A stretch of 64,000 nucleotides of DNA from Myxococcus landrumus. GTDB lineage: Bacteria > Myxococcota > Myxococcia > Myxococcales > Myxococcaceae. A program made the translations under genes and the position numbers. A model generated the notes under the pieces. The model ran no database searches and was not told where the DNA came from. It saw only the letters and a program-made list of their open reading frames with translations. The stretch covers positions 7,432,501 to 7,496,500 of the forward strand of contig NZ_CP071091.1 of NCBI RefSeq assembly GCF_017301635.1. The letters are read 5' to 3'. Below are positions 36,530-45,370 of this stretch, one piece after another (position 1 is the stretch's first letter; the number at the start of each line of letters is the position of its first letter).

Positions 36530-37126
36530 TCAGTAGGGCCGCTCGCCGACGTAGTTGCCCGGCGGCGCGTAGTTGCAGACCCAGAGCTGCCACTTGGGCC
36601 ACTGGGCACCGAAGGGCGAGTTCGTCGTGCAGGTCTGCGTGGCGCAGCCGATGCGCTTCGTGTTGCGCCACACGATTTGCGTGTAGTGGCCACACATCTT
36701 GCCCTGCGCACAGGAGTTGGCGGCGTAGTTGTAGTCGGTGATTTCGTCGCTCCAGCCCTTCACCACACCCAGGGTGTCCACGGCGTTGGGCGTGGCGGCG
36801 TAGAGGTTCTCGCCCAGGTTGCCCCTGTCGGCGTTGTGCTTGAACTCACACCGGGCCGCATAGGCCTTCGCGACTTTCTCCGCGTTCGTGTCCCAGGTCA
36901 GGGGCGCCAGCGCGGGGCTGGGCACGGGCTTCGCGGCCGCTCGCGTGGCGTTGTGCCCGTCCAGCATGTCCTTCGCGAACTGCGACAACGTCTCGCCGCC
37001 ACCGGGAGTGCCCGCATCCCCCGAGGGCGGGTCCTCCTCGGTGGGCTCATCCGAGCCGCAACCCGTGGAGAGCCACGGCACGAGGAGACCCAGGGCCAGC
37101 AGACGTCGGACGAAGGAGCGGTTCAT
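36530..37126 (-). CDS. CAP/SCP-domain (PR-1-like) lipoprotein, copy A
   Basis: 198 residues. Signal with lipobox-like STGCGSDE. CAP signatures: DGHNATRAAAK, RGNLGENLYAA, CGHYTQIVWRNTKRIGCA and WVCNYAPPGNYVGERPY. The His and Glu cavity residues of the family (H in HN, E in GENL, H in GHYTQ) are present. CAP proteins bind lipids, sterols or small metabolites outside the cell; some are surface effectors. A close paralogue follows in tandem at 37217-37867. Confidence 0.93.
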   Translation of the reverse strand: MNRSFVRRLLALGLLVPWLSTGCGSDEPTEEDPPSGDAGTPGGGETLSQFAKDMLDGHNATRAAAKPVPSPALAPLTWDTNAEKVAKAYAARCEFKHNADRGNLGENLYAATPNAVDTLGVVKGWSDEITDYNYAANSCAQGKMCGHYTQIVWRNTKRIGCATQTCTTNSPFGAQWPKWQLWVCNYAPPGNYVGERPY

Positions 37127-37216
37127 GGCGCGGATTATCAGCCGCCGCCCCCGCGCCCGAAAGGGTGTGCCGCCTACCCACCCGATGGGGTGTGAGACGT
37201 CTTGCGTCGGTGAGAC

Positions 37217-37867
37217 TCAGTAGGGCCGCTGTCCGACGAAGTTTCCGGGCGGCGTGTAGTTGCACACCCAGAGCTGCCACGTGGGGAACGCGTCGCCGAA
37301 CGGTGAGTTCTTCTTGCACAGCACCGTCGCGCAGCCGACGCCCGTCGTCTTGCGCCACACCACCTGCGTGTAGTGGCCGCACACCTTGCCCTTCTTGCAG
37401 GTGTTGCGCGTGTGGTCATAGTCGCTGACTTCATCCGCCCAGCTCTTCACCACCTGGGCCGTCCCCCACATGTCCGGCGTGGCGGCGGCCAGGTTCTCTC
37501 CGAGGTCACCCCGGTTCGGGTTGTGCTCGAACTTGCACGCCTTGGCCCAGGACGCGGCCTGCCTCGCCGCCGCGTCGGACCAGACCAGGGGCGGCAAGGG
37601 GGGCTTGGGCGTGGGCCGGGCGCTCGCTCGGGCTTCGTTGTGCGCCTCCACCATCTCGAGCGCGAAGTCCTTGGCGGAGGGCGGCGGCGCGGCGCGGGGT
37701 TCGGGGGGCGTGGCGCGGGCCGGGGGGCTTCGCTGCGGGGAGGTCACGCTCGAGCGATGGGGCGTGGAGGTCTTGCGTTGAGCCGACTTCGATGCGGAGA
37801 CACAGCCGAGAGGAAGAACGAGGAGGACGAGCAGAGGCCCGCGAAGCGCGGCGGAAGACAAACGCAT
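37217..37867 (-). CDS. CAP/SCP-domain (PR-1-like) lipoprotein, copy B
   Basis: 216 residues. Signal LLVLLVLPLGCVSASK. A Pro/Ser/Arg-rich linker replaces the acidic linker of copy A. CAP motifs are EAHNEARASAR, RGDLGENLAAA, CGHYTQVVWRKTTGVGCA and WVCNYTPPGNFVGQRPY. The start at 37867 is chosen for the signal peptide; a longer start (37903) is possible. The shared C-terminal frame with copy A shows a tandem duplication that has since diverged. Confidence 0.92.
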   Translation of the reverse strand: MRLSSAALRGPLLVLLVLPLGCVSASKSAQRKTSTPHRSSVTSPQRSPPARATPPEPRAAPPPSAKDFALEMVEAHNEARASARPTPKPPLPPLVWSDAAARQAASWAKACKFEHNPNRGDLGENLAAATPDMWGTAQVVKSWADEVSDYDHTRNTCKKGKVCGHYTQVVWRKTTGVGCATVLCKKNSPFGDAFPTWQLWVCNYTPPGNFVGQRPY

Positions 37868-37965
37868 GTCCGGGATGATGCGACAGGACGCCCACGCGCG
37901 CATGGGGACGTTGCACGCCCGCGCGTGCGCCCCATGCCCGCATGCCTGCTTCGCGAGGTCGGCCC

Positions 37966-39312
37966 CTACCCACCGAGCCCGGCGAGCTCCTGCGTGCCAT
38001 CCGCGCCGAACGTGTTGACGTTGGGCACACCCATGGCGCGCATCAGGGAGATGTAGAGGTTCGCGATGGGGATGCCCGGAGCGCGGAGGTGACGGTCCGT
38101 GGCGATGGCGCCGCCGCCCTTGCCCGCGAGGAGCACGGGCAGGTTCTTGTGGATGTGCCCGTTGCCGTCCTCGATTTCGCTGGTGAAGTAGACCAGGGCG
38201 TTGTCGAGCAGCGGCACACCCTGCGCGTCCTTCACTTCCTTCAGGCGGCGCACGAGGTAGGCGTACTGCTCCACCTCCCAGCGGTCGATGCGCGCGAGCG
38301 CGTCGAAGTTGGACGACACGTGCTGGTGGTGGGAGTACGCGTGGTGTCCACCGCTGAGGCCCAGGAAGCCATACACCTTGTTGCTGCGCGCGTTGGCCAG
38401 CATGAAGGTCACCACGCGGGTGAGGTCACATTGGAAGGCGAGGACGATGAGGTCCATCATCGCCTTCGTCTTGGCGCGAGGGTCCTCGTCGCCCCCCGGC
38501 GCGGTGGGCGTCCCGCATGCGGAGGTGGGGGTGCCCATGGCATCCACCTGCTTCTCCAGGTCGCGGACGCTGGTGAAGTACTCGTCGAGCTTGCGCTGGT
38601 CCGTCGTGCCCAGCCTTCGCTGGAGCACGGTGGCGTCCTCGCGGACGGAGTCGATGATGCTCATGCCGTAGGCGCGGCGCCGCGCGGCCTGGGCCTGCGT
38701 CTCCCCGGCGTGGGTGCCGCCGAAGAGTCGGTCGAAGACGGCCTGGGGCACCACCTCCTTGGCCATGGGCGTGTGCGGCCCCGCCCACGCGATGTTGTTC
38801 GCGTAGGGGCACGCGTAGCCGGAGTCGCAGTTGCCGATGCCTCGGCCCGCGTCGATGCCCAGCTCCAGCGAGGCGAAGCGCGTGGCCTTCTGCCGCGCCA
38901 GGTGGTTGGCGATGACCTGGTCCATGGAGATGCCCGCGCGCAGGTCGGTGCCCTCCGTCTTGAAGGCCTTGGTGCACGACAGGAGCGCGGCGGTGCCCGC
39001 GGCGTGGTGGCCATCTCCATCCGGCCTGCCCGCGTCGTTGGCGAGCCCGCTGATGACGAGCACGTCGCTCTTCACCGACGCCAGCGGCTGGAGCGTCGGC
39101 GTCAGCTCCCAGGCGGGGCCGGTGCCCGTGGGCGTCCACTTGGGCATGTGGATGCCATTGGGCACGTAGAACACGGCCAGGCGCTTGGGCGAGAGCGAGG
39201 GGGCCGCGGCTCGGGCGGCGCCCGGGAGCATCTGCTCCAGCCAGGGCAACGCCAGCAGCGCGCCCGCGCCGCGCAGCACCGTTCGTCGAGAGAGGGACGG
39301 CTTCCTGCTCAT
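37966..39312 (-). CDS. DUF1552 protein, Tat-exported
   Basis: 448 residues. The N terminus MSRKPSLSRRTVLRGAGALL is a twin-arginine signal. The body (KRLAVFYVPNGIHMPKWTP, DVLVISGLAND, GHHAAGTAALLS, DLTRVVTFMLAN, GGHHAYSHHQHV) matches DUF1552, a sulfatase/alkaline-phosphatase-like family found in planctomycetes and myxobacteria, nearly always beside a DUF1592 cytochrome. The start codon overlaps the stop of the DUF1592 gene (ATGA), giving a coupled pair. Reaction unknown; many His and Asp suggest a metal centre. Tat export fits a cofactor or fast-folding protein. Confidence 0.92.
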   Translation of the reverse strand: MSRKPSLSRRTVLRGAGALLALPWLEQMLPGAARAAAPSLSPKRLAVFYVPNGIHMPKWTPTGTGPAWELTPTLQPLASVKSDVLVISGLANDAGRPDGDGHHAAGTAALLSCTKAFKTEGTDLRAGISMDQVIANHLARQKATRFASLELGIDAGRGIGNCDSGYACPYANNIAWAGPHTPMAKEVVPQAVFDRLFGGTHAGETQAQAARRRAYGMSIIDSVREDATVLQRRLGTTDQRKLDEYFTSVRDLEKQVDAMGTPTSACGTPTAPGGDEDPRAKTKAMMDLIVLAFQCDLTRVVTFMLANARSNKVYGFLGLSGGHHAYSHHQHVSSNFDALARIDRWEVEQYAYLVRRLKEVKDAQGVPLLDNALVYFTSEIEDGNGHIHKNLPVLLAGKGGGAIATDRHLRAPGIPIANLYISLMRAMGVPNVNTFGADGTQELAGLGG

Positions 39313-40994
39313 GGGGATTGTGCCTCCGTGTCACCTCGCCGGGAGGTGAAGTGGTCGCTGAGGACGATGGCGAGGATGTAGTCGCTGAGGCGTCCGCCCC
39401 GAGCCTCCGCGGTGGCCGCGATGAGCCGCACCGCGCACTCATCCGCTTCCGATGTACCCCGGCCCAGCGCATAGGTGAGCAGATGCTCGGTCATGCACTC
39501 GGGCAGCTTCGGGTCCGCCTTCACGAAGCGCCGCATGTCCGCGCCGCCGTTGAGGACGTTGCCGTCGGGCAGGTCTCCCGTCGCGTCCACGGGCGCGCCG
39601 CTCACTTCCTTCAGCCGCCAGCGGCCGATGGGGTCGTAGTTCTCCAGCGCGAGCCCCAGCGGGTCCATCATCCGGTGACAGCCCTGGCACTGGGGCAGGC
39701 TGCGGTGCAGCGCCATGCGCTCCTTCATCGTCATGCTGGGATTCACGGGCGGCGGCAGGCCCTCCACGTTGGGCGGTGGCGGCGGTGGCGCGGAGCACAG
39801 CAGCTGCTCCAACACCCAGACGCCGCGCTGCACGGGCGAGGTGCGGTCGGAGTTGGACGTGACGGTGAGCAGCGAGCCGTGGCCGAAGATGCCTCGGCGC
39901 TCGGGATGCTCGGACAGGTCCACGCGCTGGGGCGTGGTGCTCCCGGGCAGCGGCAGTCCGTAGTGCGCGGCGAGCGCGTCGTTCACGAAGGTGAAGGGCG
40001 CATCCACCAGGTCCTTCAGCTTGTGGTCGCTGGTGAGGAACTCCTGGAAGACGAGCTCGGTCTCCTGGCGCATGGCCCTTCGCAGCGTGTCATTGAAGGC
40101 GCCGTAGAGCGTCGGGTCCGGCTCCGCGGAGTCGAGCGCGCGGGTGAAGAGCCACTGGCCGGCGAAGTTGCTCACCAGGGCCTGGGCCTTCGGGTCCGCG
40201 AGCATCCGGCGCACCTGGGCCTCCAGCTCCTTGGGCGTGCGCAGCTTGTTCTGCTCGGCGGCCTGGAGGAGCGCCTCGTCGGGCATGCTGCTCCAGAGGA
40301 AGTAGGAGAGGCGACTGGCCAGCTCGAACGCGCTGACCTTGTGCGGCGTCTTCGAGCCCGGCTCGGGGTCTGTCTCCACGCGGAAGAGGAAGTGGGGCGA
40401 GACGAGCACCGAGCGCAGGGCCAGCTTCACGCCGACCTCGGGCGGGTCTCCGTGCTGCTTCGCGAGCGCGAGGGGGCGCAGCAGCCGGTCCACTTCCTCG
40501 GGGGTGACGGGGCGGCGCCAGGCGCGGCGCGCGAAGCGGGAGAGGATGTCTCGCGCGCAGGGCTCGGGACGGGCGGCGTCGAGCGCGCAGGTGCTCAGGG
40601 TGCCTCGCGTCCACGCGCTCTCGATGAGTGCCTCCGCGGCGGAGGCGTACTTCTCCATCAGCAGGGGGGACAGGCTGAGGACGTCCGCGTTGTTGTCGAA
40701 GCCATAGCCGTGGTCATCCACGGGGAACGCGCGCGCGGGGTGGGTGGTGTCACCCAGCAGGTCTCGCACGGTGGCGTCGTACTCGGCGCGGTTGAGCCGG
40801 TGCAGGGTGACGCGGCCCGGGTCGATGGAGGTGTTCTCGCAGCCCGTGACGTGGATGGGCGGGTCGTCCTGGGGCGTCTCGGGGAGGACGCGCGCAGAGG
40901 GAGGCGAGTCTCCCTTGCAGCCGGCGAGCAGCAGCAGGCAGCCCGTGCCCGCGAGCCCAAGCCAGCGCCTTCGTTCGTGAAGTCTGGAAGTCAC
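39309..40994 (-). CDS. DUF1587/1592/1588/1585 cytochrome-like lipoprotein
   Basis: 561 residues. A GTG at 40994 preceded by AAAGGGGGG gives a lipoprotein signal (GTGCLLLLAGCKGD). The chain shows DUF1587 (VTLHRLNRAEYDATVRDLLGD, YGFDNNADVL), DUF1592 (SRLSYFLWSSMPDEALLQ, FAGQWL), DUF1588 (RRGIFGHGSLLTVTSN, RTSPVQRGVWVLEQLLC) and a C-terminal DUF1585 part with CQGCHRMMDPLG, a haem-like CXXCH. It should be an envelope electron-transfer partner of the DUF1552 protein, whose gene overlaps its stop. Substrate unknown. Confidence 0.93.
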   Translation of the reverse strand: MTSRLHERRRWLGLAGTGCLLLLAGCKGDSPPSARVLPETPQDDPPIHVTGCENTSIDPGRVTLHRLNRAEYDATVRDLLGDTTHPARAFPVDDHGYGFDNNADVLSLSPLLMEKYASAAEALIESAWTRGTLSTCALDAARPEPCARDILSRFARRAWRRPVTPEEVDRLLRPLALAKQHGDPPEVGVKLALRSVLVSPHFLFRVETDPEPGSKTPHKVSAFELASRLSYFLWSSMPDEALLQAAEQNKLRTPKELEAQVRRMLADPKAQALVSNFAGQWLFTRALDSAEPDPTLYGAFNDTLRRAMRQETELVFQEFLTSDHKLKDLVDAPFTFVNDALAAHYGLPLPGSTTPQRVDLSEHPERRGIFGHGSLLTVTSNSDRTSPVQRGVWVLEQLLCSAPPPPPPNVEGLPPPVNPSMTMKERMALHRSLPQCQGCHRMMDPLGLALENYDPIGRWRLKEVSGAPVDATGDLPDGNVLNGGADMRRFVKADPKLPECMTEHLLTYALGRGTSEADECAVRLIAATAEARGGRLSDYILAIVLSDHFTSRRGDTEAQSP

Positions 40995-41297
40995 TGCGTC
41001 CCCCCTTTCACTCCGCCGCGCATGACGATGCTGGGCGGGACGAAGCAAGACGCTCACCAACGCCGGGCGATGGACAGTGAACGTGGGGAACTCCCTGGAG
41101 GGGCGTGGAACGGGTGCGGCGTGCCCTTGCGTAGGTGGTGTGTGGCTGCGGGGGGGAAGTGGGGTGCCTTGGGTGGGCAGGTGGCGTGGGAGCAAGAGGC
41201 CGAGCGTGGCGGACGCATGCGGGGGCTGTGGAAAGGGAGCAGGTTGAGCCGAGGAGGCATGGAAGCGGCGCCGGGCCTCCGGTAGAGGAGTCGTGTC
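40995..41297. other. Divergent intergenic region, DUF1592 / R3H genes
   Basis: 303 bases between two divergent starts. It should carry both promoters. It is G-rich on the plus strand from 41120, and no clear promoter elements, dyads or small genes were seen. Confidence 0.4.
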
Positions 41298-43004
41298 ATG
41301 ACCTCATCGCGTGTCGATGCCGCCGCCGTGGATGACTTCCTCCTGTTGGTGGAGGTGTTGCCGGAGGAGCTGCGAGCGGTGGTCCGGGCGCTTGCCCCCG
41401 AGCAGGTGCTGGAGGTGGTGTTGGATTTGGGGCGGGCGCCGGAGGCCCGGCTCGTGGACCGGGTGGTGAAGCTGCGCGAGTCCCCCGTGGGACCAGAGGA
41501 CCTGGCGCAGGTGATGGCGCAGGTGGGAACCCCGGGAGAAGACAACCGGGCGGGCATCGAGCGGACGCTGCACCGGGTGTCGGCGATTCGGAACCGGCGG
41601 GGCCAGGTGGTGGGGTTGACGCTGCGGGTGGGGCGCGCGGTCTACGGCACCATCGACATGTTGAAGGACTTCATCAGCTCGGGGCGCAACGTGTTGCTGT
41701 TGGGGCGGCCGGGCGTGGGGAAGACGACGAAGCTGCGCGAAGTCGCGCGGGTGCTCGCGGACGACCTGGGCAAGCGGGTGATGGTCGTCGACACCTCGAA
41801 CGAGATTGGTGGGGATGGAGATGTGCCGCATCCGGGCATCGGTGGGGCTCGGCGGATGCAAGTGTCACGGCCGGACCGTCAGCACGACGTGATGATTGAG
41901 GCGGTGGAGAACCACATGCCGGAGGCCATCATCGTCGACGAGATTGGGACGTCGGCGGAGGCCGCGGCGGCCCGGACGATTGCCGAGCGCGGTGTGCAGT
42001 TGGTGGCGACCGCGCACGGCAACACGCTGGAGAACCTGGTGCTGAACCCCACGCTCTCGGACCTGGTGGGCGGGGTGCACACGGTGACGCTGAGCGACGA
42101 TGAGGCGCGGCGGCGTCGCACGCAGAAGACGGTGAGCGAGCGCAAGGCGCCGCCCACGTTCGACATCGTGGTGGAGATGGTGAGCCGCGATGAGGTGCGC
42201 GTGCATGCCAACACCGCGGAGGCGGTGGACCGCCTGCTGTCCGGCAAGGACGTGGGCGGTGAGCGGCGCTGGCAGGACATGGCCTCGGGGCGGATGGAGG
42301 TGGCGCCATCCAAGGCCACGGAGGTCGAGAAGGCGCCGCCGAAGGACGTCGCTCCGCCCCAGGTGGCAACAACGATGGGCCCCGTGGAGAACGTCGCGAG
42401 CCCCGTGCCCGCCGCCGCCGAGCCCCGCGTGACACGGTTCGGACCGAGGCCCTCGGAGGACTCACCCGACGCGGTGCCCTCGGAGGACCTGCGCGGCCTC
42501 ACCCGCATCTACGCGCACTCGGTGAGCCGTGACTTGTTGCAGAAGGTGCTGCGCGAGCTGCCCGTGGAGGCGCGGCTGGTGAGCCGGATGGAGTCCGCGG
42601 ACCTGGTGGTGACGGTGCGCTCGAAGGCCAACGACCCGAGGATGCGGCGGGTGGTGGCGAAGACCGGCGCGCGGGTGGAGTCCGTGAAGCGCAGCAGCAC
42701 GGCGGAGCTTCGCCGGGCGCTCAAGGGCTTCTTCAACATGCTCGAAGGCGTGGATGAAGAGGAGGTCCGCGAGGCGGTGGCGGAGGCCGAGCAGGCGATA
42801 CAGCGCGCGCTGCACGAGGGCATCTCCGTCCCGCTGTCACCGCGTCAGCCCCGGCTGCGCAAGCTCCAGCACCGCCTGGTGAGCCGCTATCCGCTGGAGG
42901 CCGTGAGCCACGGCAGCGAGCCCTCGCGGCACCTGGTCGTCTACCCGCTGGGCGCGGAGGTCGAAGCGGCGCTCGCGAAGGAGGACGTCGAAGGCAACGC
43001 GTGA
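41298..43004 (+). CDS. SpoIIIAA/Ycf45-like ATPase with C-terminal R3H-type region
   Basis: 568 residues, cytoplasmic. After a helical N terminus the ATPase core shows Walker A LLLGRPGVGKTTKLREVA near residue 134, MVVDTSNEIGGDGD, a Walker B-like AIIVDEIGTSAEAAA and an arginine-rich tail. A Pro/Ala linker (about 335-390) leads to a C-terminal nucleic-acid-binding region (YAHSVSRDLLQKVLRELP; then about 455-560 with RRALKGFFNML and HRLVSRYPLEAVSHGSEPSRHLVVYP, the last segment typical of R3H). By family it may bind single-stranded nucleic acid with ATP; the cellular role is unknown. The ATG follows GAGGAG. A stem-loop follows its stop. Confidence 0.9.
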   Translation: MTSSRVDAAAVDDFLLLVEVLPEELRAVVRALAPEQVLEVVLDLGRAPEARLVDRVVKLRESPVGPEDLAQVMAQVGTPGEDNRAGIERTLHRVSAIRNRRGQVVGLTLRVGRAVYGTIDMLKDFISSGRNVLLLGRPGVGKTTKLREVARVLADDLGKRVMVVDTSNEIGGDGDVPHPGIGGARRMQVSRPDRQHDVMIEAVENHMPEAIIVDEIGTSAEAAAARTIAERGVQLVATAHGNTLENLVLNPTLSDLVGGVHTVTLSDDEARRRRTQKTVSERKAPPTFDIVVEMVSRDEVRVHANTAEAVDRLLSGKDVGGERRWQDMASGRMEVAPSKATEVEKAPPKDVAPPQVATTMGPVENVASPVPAAAEPRVTRFGPRPSEDSPDAVPSEDLRGLTRIYAHSVSRDLLQKVLRELPVEARLVSRMESADLVVTVRSKANDPRMRRVVAKTGARVESVKRSSTAELRRALKGFFNMLEGVDEEEVREAVAEAEQAIQRALHEGISVPLSPRQPRLRKLQHRLVSRYPLEAVSHGSEPSRHLVVYPLGAEVEAALAKEDVEGNA

Positions 43005-43008
43005 AGCA

Positions 43009-43037
43009 GGGAGCCCGCCAGGACGGCAGGGGCTCCC
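43009..43037. terminator. Stem-loop between convergent genes
   Basis: GGGAGCCC (43009-43016) pairs perfectly with GGGCTCCC (43030-43037), with GCC/GGC inside. There is no T run on either side, so it is a terminator-like or 3'-end-protecting structure for the two convergent genes. Confidence 0.7.
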
Positions 43038-43053
43038 GGATGCAGACGTGGGA

Positions 43054-45147
43054 CTACTTCGCCTTCGCGGCGTCGACGTAGGAGCGGTACGCGTCGAAGC
43101 CGTAGTCGCGGCCGAGGAAGTCCTTCACCAGCTCCGCGGCGGGCTTGGCGCCACCGGGCTCCAGCACCGTGCGGCGGTACTTCATCGCCGTCTCACGGTC
43201 CAGGTAGCCGTGCTTCTGGAACTCCGTCTCCAGGTCCTTCGCGATGACGGAGGACCACAGGTACGTGTAGTACGCCGCCGAGTACCCATCCAGGTGCCCG
43301 AAGGCGAGCTCGAAGTGGGTGCCGGGGCGGTGCTCGTGCTTGAACGGGCTGAGCTTCGTCTGCTGCTCCACCAGCGCCGCCGTGGTGTCGAAGCCCGGCT
43401 TGCGCGAGTAGTAGTCCAGGCTCACCGCGGACAGGAAGAGCTGCCGGCGCGCCCACAGGCCGATGCCGAACTCCTTGGACGTGCGCAGCTTCTCCACCAG
43501 CTCCGCGGGAATCGCCGCGTTCGTCTCGTGGTGCTTCGCGAACTCCTTGAGCACCTCGGGGCTGTTGGCCCACTGCTGGAGGAGCATGGACGGCGTCTCC
43601 ACGAAGTCCCACTCCGTGCGGATGCCGCTGATGCCGCTCCACTGCTGCTTGCCGGAGAAGACGGCGTGCAGCAGGTGGCCGAACTCGTGGAAGAACGTCT
43701 CCACCTCGTCGTGGGTCATCAGCTCGCCGGGGCGCGCGAAGTTGCACACCAGCGTGCCTTCCGGGAGCCGCTTTCCCGCCTGGCCCTGCGCCAGGTCGAA
43801 CTGCGCCGCGTGCTTGTACTTGTCATCGCGCGGGTGCATGTCCAGGTAGATGCGGCCCAGCAGCGTGTCGCCCTCGAGCACGTCGTAGGCCTCCACCTCG
43901 GAGTGCCACACCTTGGCGTCCTCCGCGCGGCGGTAGGTGATGCCCCAGATGCGCGAGGTGATGTCCAGCACGCCGGCCTTCACGCGGCTGTACTCGAAGT
44001 AGGGCCGCACCACCTGCGAGTCGAAGCCGAAGCGCTCCGCGCGCAGCCGGTCCTCGTAGTAGTCGTGGTCCCACGGCTCCAGCGTCTTGGCGTTGGGGAC
44101 GTCCTTCTTCTTGCGCGCCAGCAGCTCGCCGAACTCCTGCTTCGCCCGCGCCTGCGTGGCCGTCGACAGCCGGTCGATGAAGTCCGCCGCCGCCTGCTGC
44201 GTGCGGGTCATCTTCGTCTCGGTGGTGTACGCCGCCCAGCTCGCGTAGCCCAGCAGCGTCGCCAGCTCGTGCCGCTTGGCGATGAGCTGCGCGAGCACCT
44301 CCTGGTTGCCGGGGAACGCGCGCTGCCGGTAGGTGCGCCACATCTTCTCGCGCGCCTTGGCGTCCTTCGCGTACGTCATGAAGGGGAAGTAGTCGGGGTA
44401 GTTGGTGGTGATGACCACCTTGCCGTCCTTCCCCGCGGGGTGCGCCTTCACGTAGTCCTCGGGCAGCCCGGCCAGCTCCTTCGTCGAGAAGGACTCCTGG
44501 CGCACGCCCTCGGCGATGTTCTTGCCGAACTGCTGGCCCAGCTTGAGCAGCTCCTCGTTGAGGGCCTTCACCCGGGCGCGCGTGGCGTCGTCGCGGTCCA
44601 CGCCGGAGCGGCGGAAGTCGAGCAGCGTGCGCTCCATCCAGTAGCGCGTCGGGCCGTCCGCCTGGGACAGGTCCACGGCGGAGAGGGCGTCATAGACGCC
44701 TCGGTCCTGGGAGATGTCCACGTTGGTGGCGTCCACGCGCTGCTCGCACTCGCGGGCGGCGTCGCGGAAGGGGGCCTGCGGGTGGACCTCGCGGGCGAGG
44801 CTGGCGCGGTTGGCCGAGGCGATGAGCGAGCCCGTCGCTTCGTCATACGCGGCGAGCACGGCCGGGCCGTCCTTGCGGGCGTCCAGCTTCTTCAGCGCGG
44901 TGATTTGCGCCTGGGCCCGCTCGATGTCGGCGGTGCACGCGGCGGTGAACGTCTCCACCGTCCCCGAGAGCAGCTCGGACGTGCGCGGCGGCGGGAGTGG
45001 CTTGGGGGCCGGCGCGGCCTGCTGGGCGGGAGTGGTGGGAGCGGGCGCTTGCTCGGCGGGGGTGGACGGCTGGGTGGCCATGTTGCCACTCGTGCAGCCA
45101 GCCGCCGTCAGGGCCGCCGACAGGGTGAGCGCAGTCAGTCTCTTCAA
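43054..45147 (-). CDS. M3-family zinc metallopeptidase lipoprotein
   Basis: 697 residues. A TTG start at 45147 with GGAGGAAA upstream gives a lipoprotein signal (LTLSAALTAAGCTSG) and a Pro/Ala/Gln linker. The peptidase domain shows HEFGH (near residue 484; two zinc His and catalytic Glu) in FFHEFGHLLHAVF, and the third ligand region DFVETPSMLL about 30 residues later, as in thimet oligopeptidase/Dcp-type M3A enzymes. By family it cleaves short peptides; lipidation places it in the envelope, where it may help feed on prey peptides. Confidence 0.95.
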   Translation of the reverse strand: MKRLTALTLSAALTAAGCTSGNMATQPSTPAEQAPAPTTPAQQAAPAPKPLPPPRTSELLSGTVETFTAACTADIERAQAQITALKKLDARKDGPAVLAAYDEATGSLIASANRASLAREVHPQAPFRDAARECEQRVDATNVDISQDRGVYDALSAVDLSQADGPTRYWMERTLLDFRRSGVDRDDATRARVKALNEELLKLGQQFGKNIAEGVRQESFSTKELAGLPEDYVKAHPAGKDGKVVITTNYPDYFPFMTYAKDAKAREKMWRTYRQRAFPGNQEVLAQLIAKRHELATLLGYASWAAYTTETKMTRTQQAAADFIDRLSTATQARAKQEFGELLARKKKDVPNAKTLEPWDHDYYEDRLRAERFGFDSQVVRPYFEYSRVKAGVLDITSRIWGITYRRAEDAKVWHSEVEAYDVLEGDTLLGRIYLDMHPRDDKYKHAAQFDLAQGQAGKRLPEGTLVCNFARPGELMTHDEVETFFHEFGHLLHAVFSGKQQWSGISGIRTEWDFVETPSMLLQQWANSPEVLKEFAKHHETNAAIPAELVEKLRTSKEFGIGLWARRQLFLSAVSLDYYSRKPGFDTTAALVEQQTKLSPFKHEHRPGTHFELAFGHLDGYSAAYYTYLWSSVIAKDLETEFQKHGYLDRETAMKYRRTVLEPGGAKPAAELVKDFLGRDYGFDAYRSYVDAAKAK

Positions 45148-45370
45148 GGGCAGTTTCCTCCGGGTCCAACGAAACGCCCGAGCGTCATGCCATATCCCGG
45201 CCTGCTTCGCTCGCTTGACCCCCGGGCGCCTGGGCGGATGATTCCAGGCGAAGTGTCCGCTTTCCGGATTTCTCCCAGGAGACACCGGGGCTCACCCGGG
45301 CCCGTGGTGACGCCCAGGGCGTGGGAGCACAGATTGGCGGGCGCTCCGTCGGGGTGCGCGGGAGAACAGG

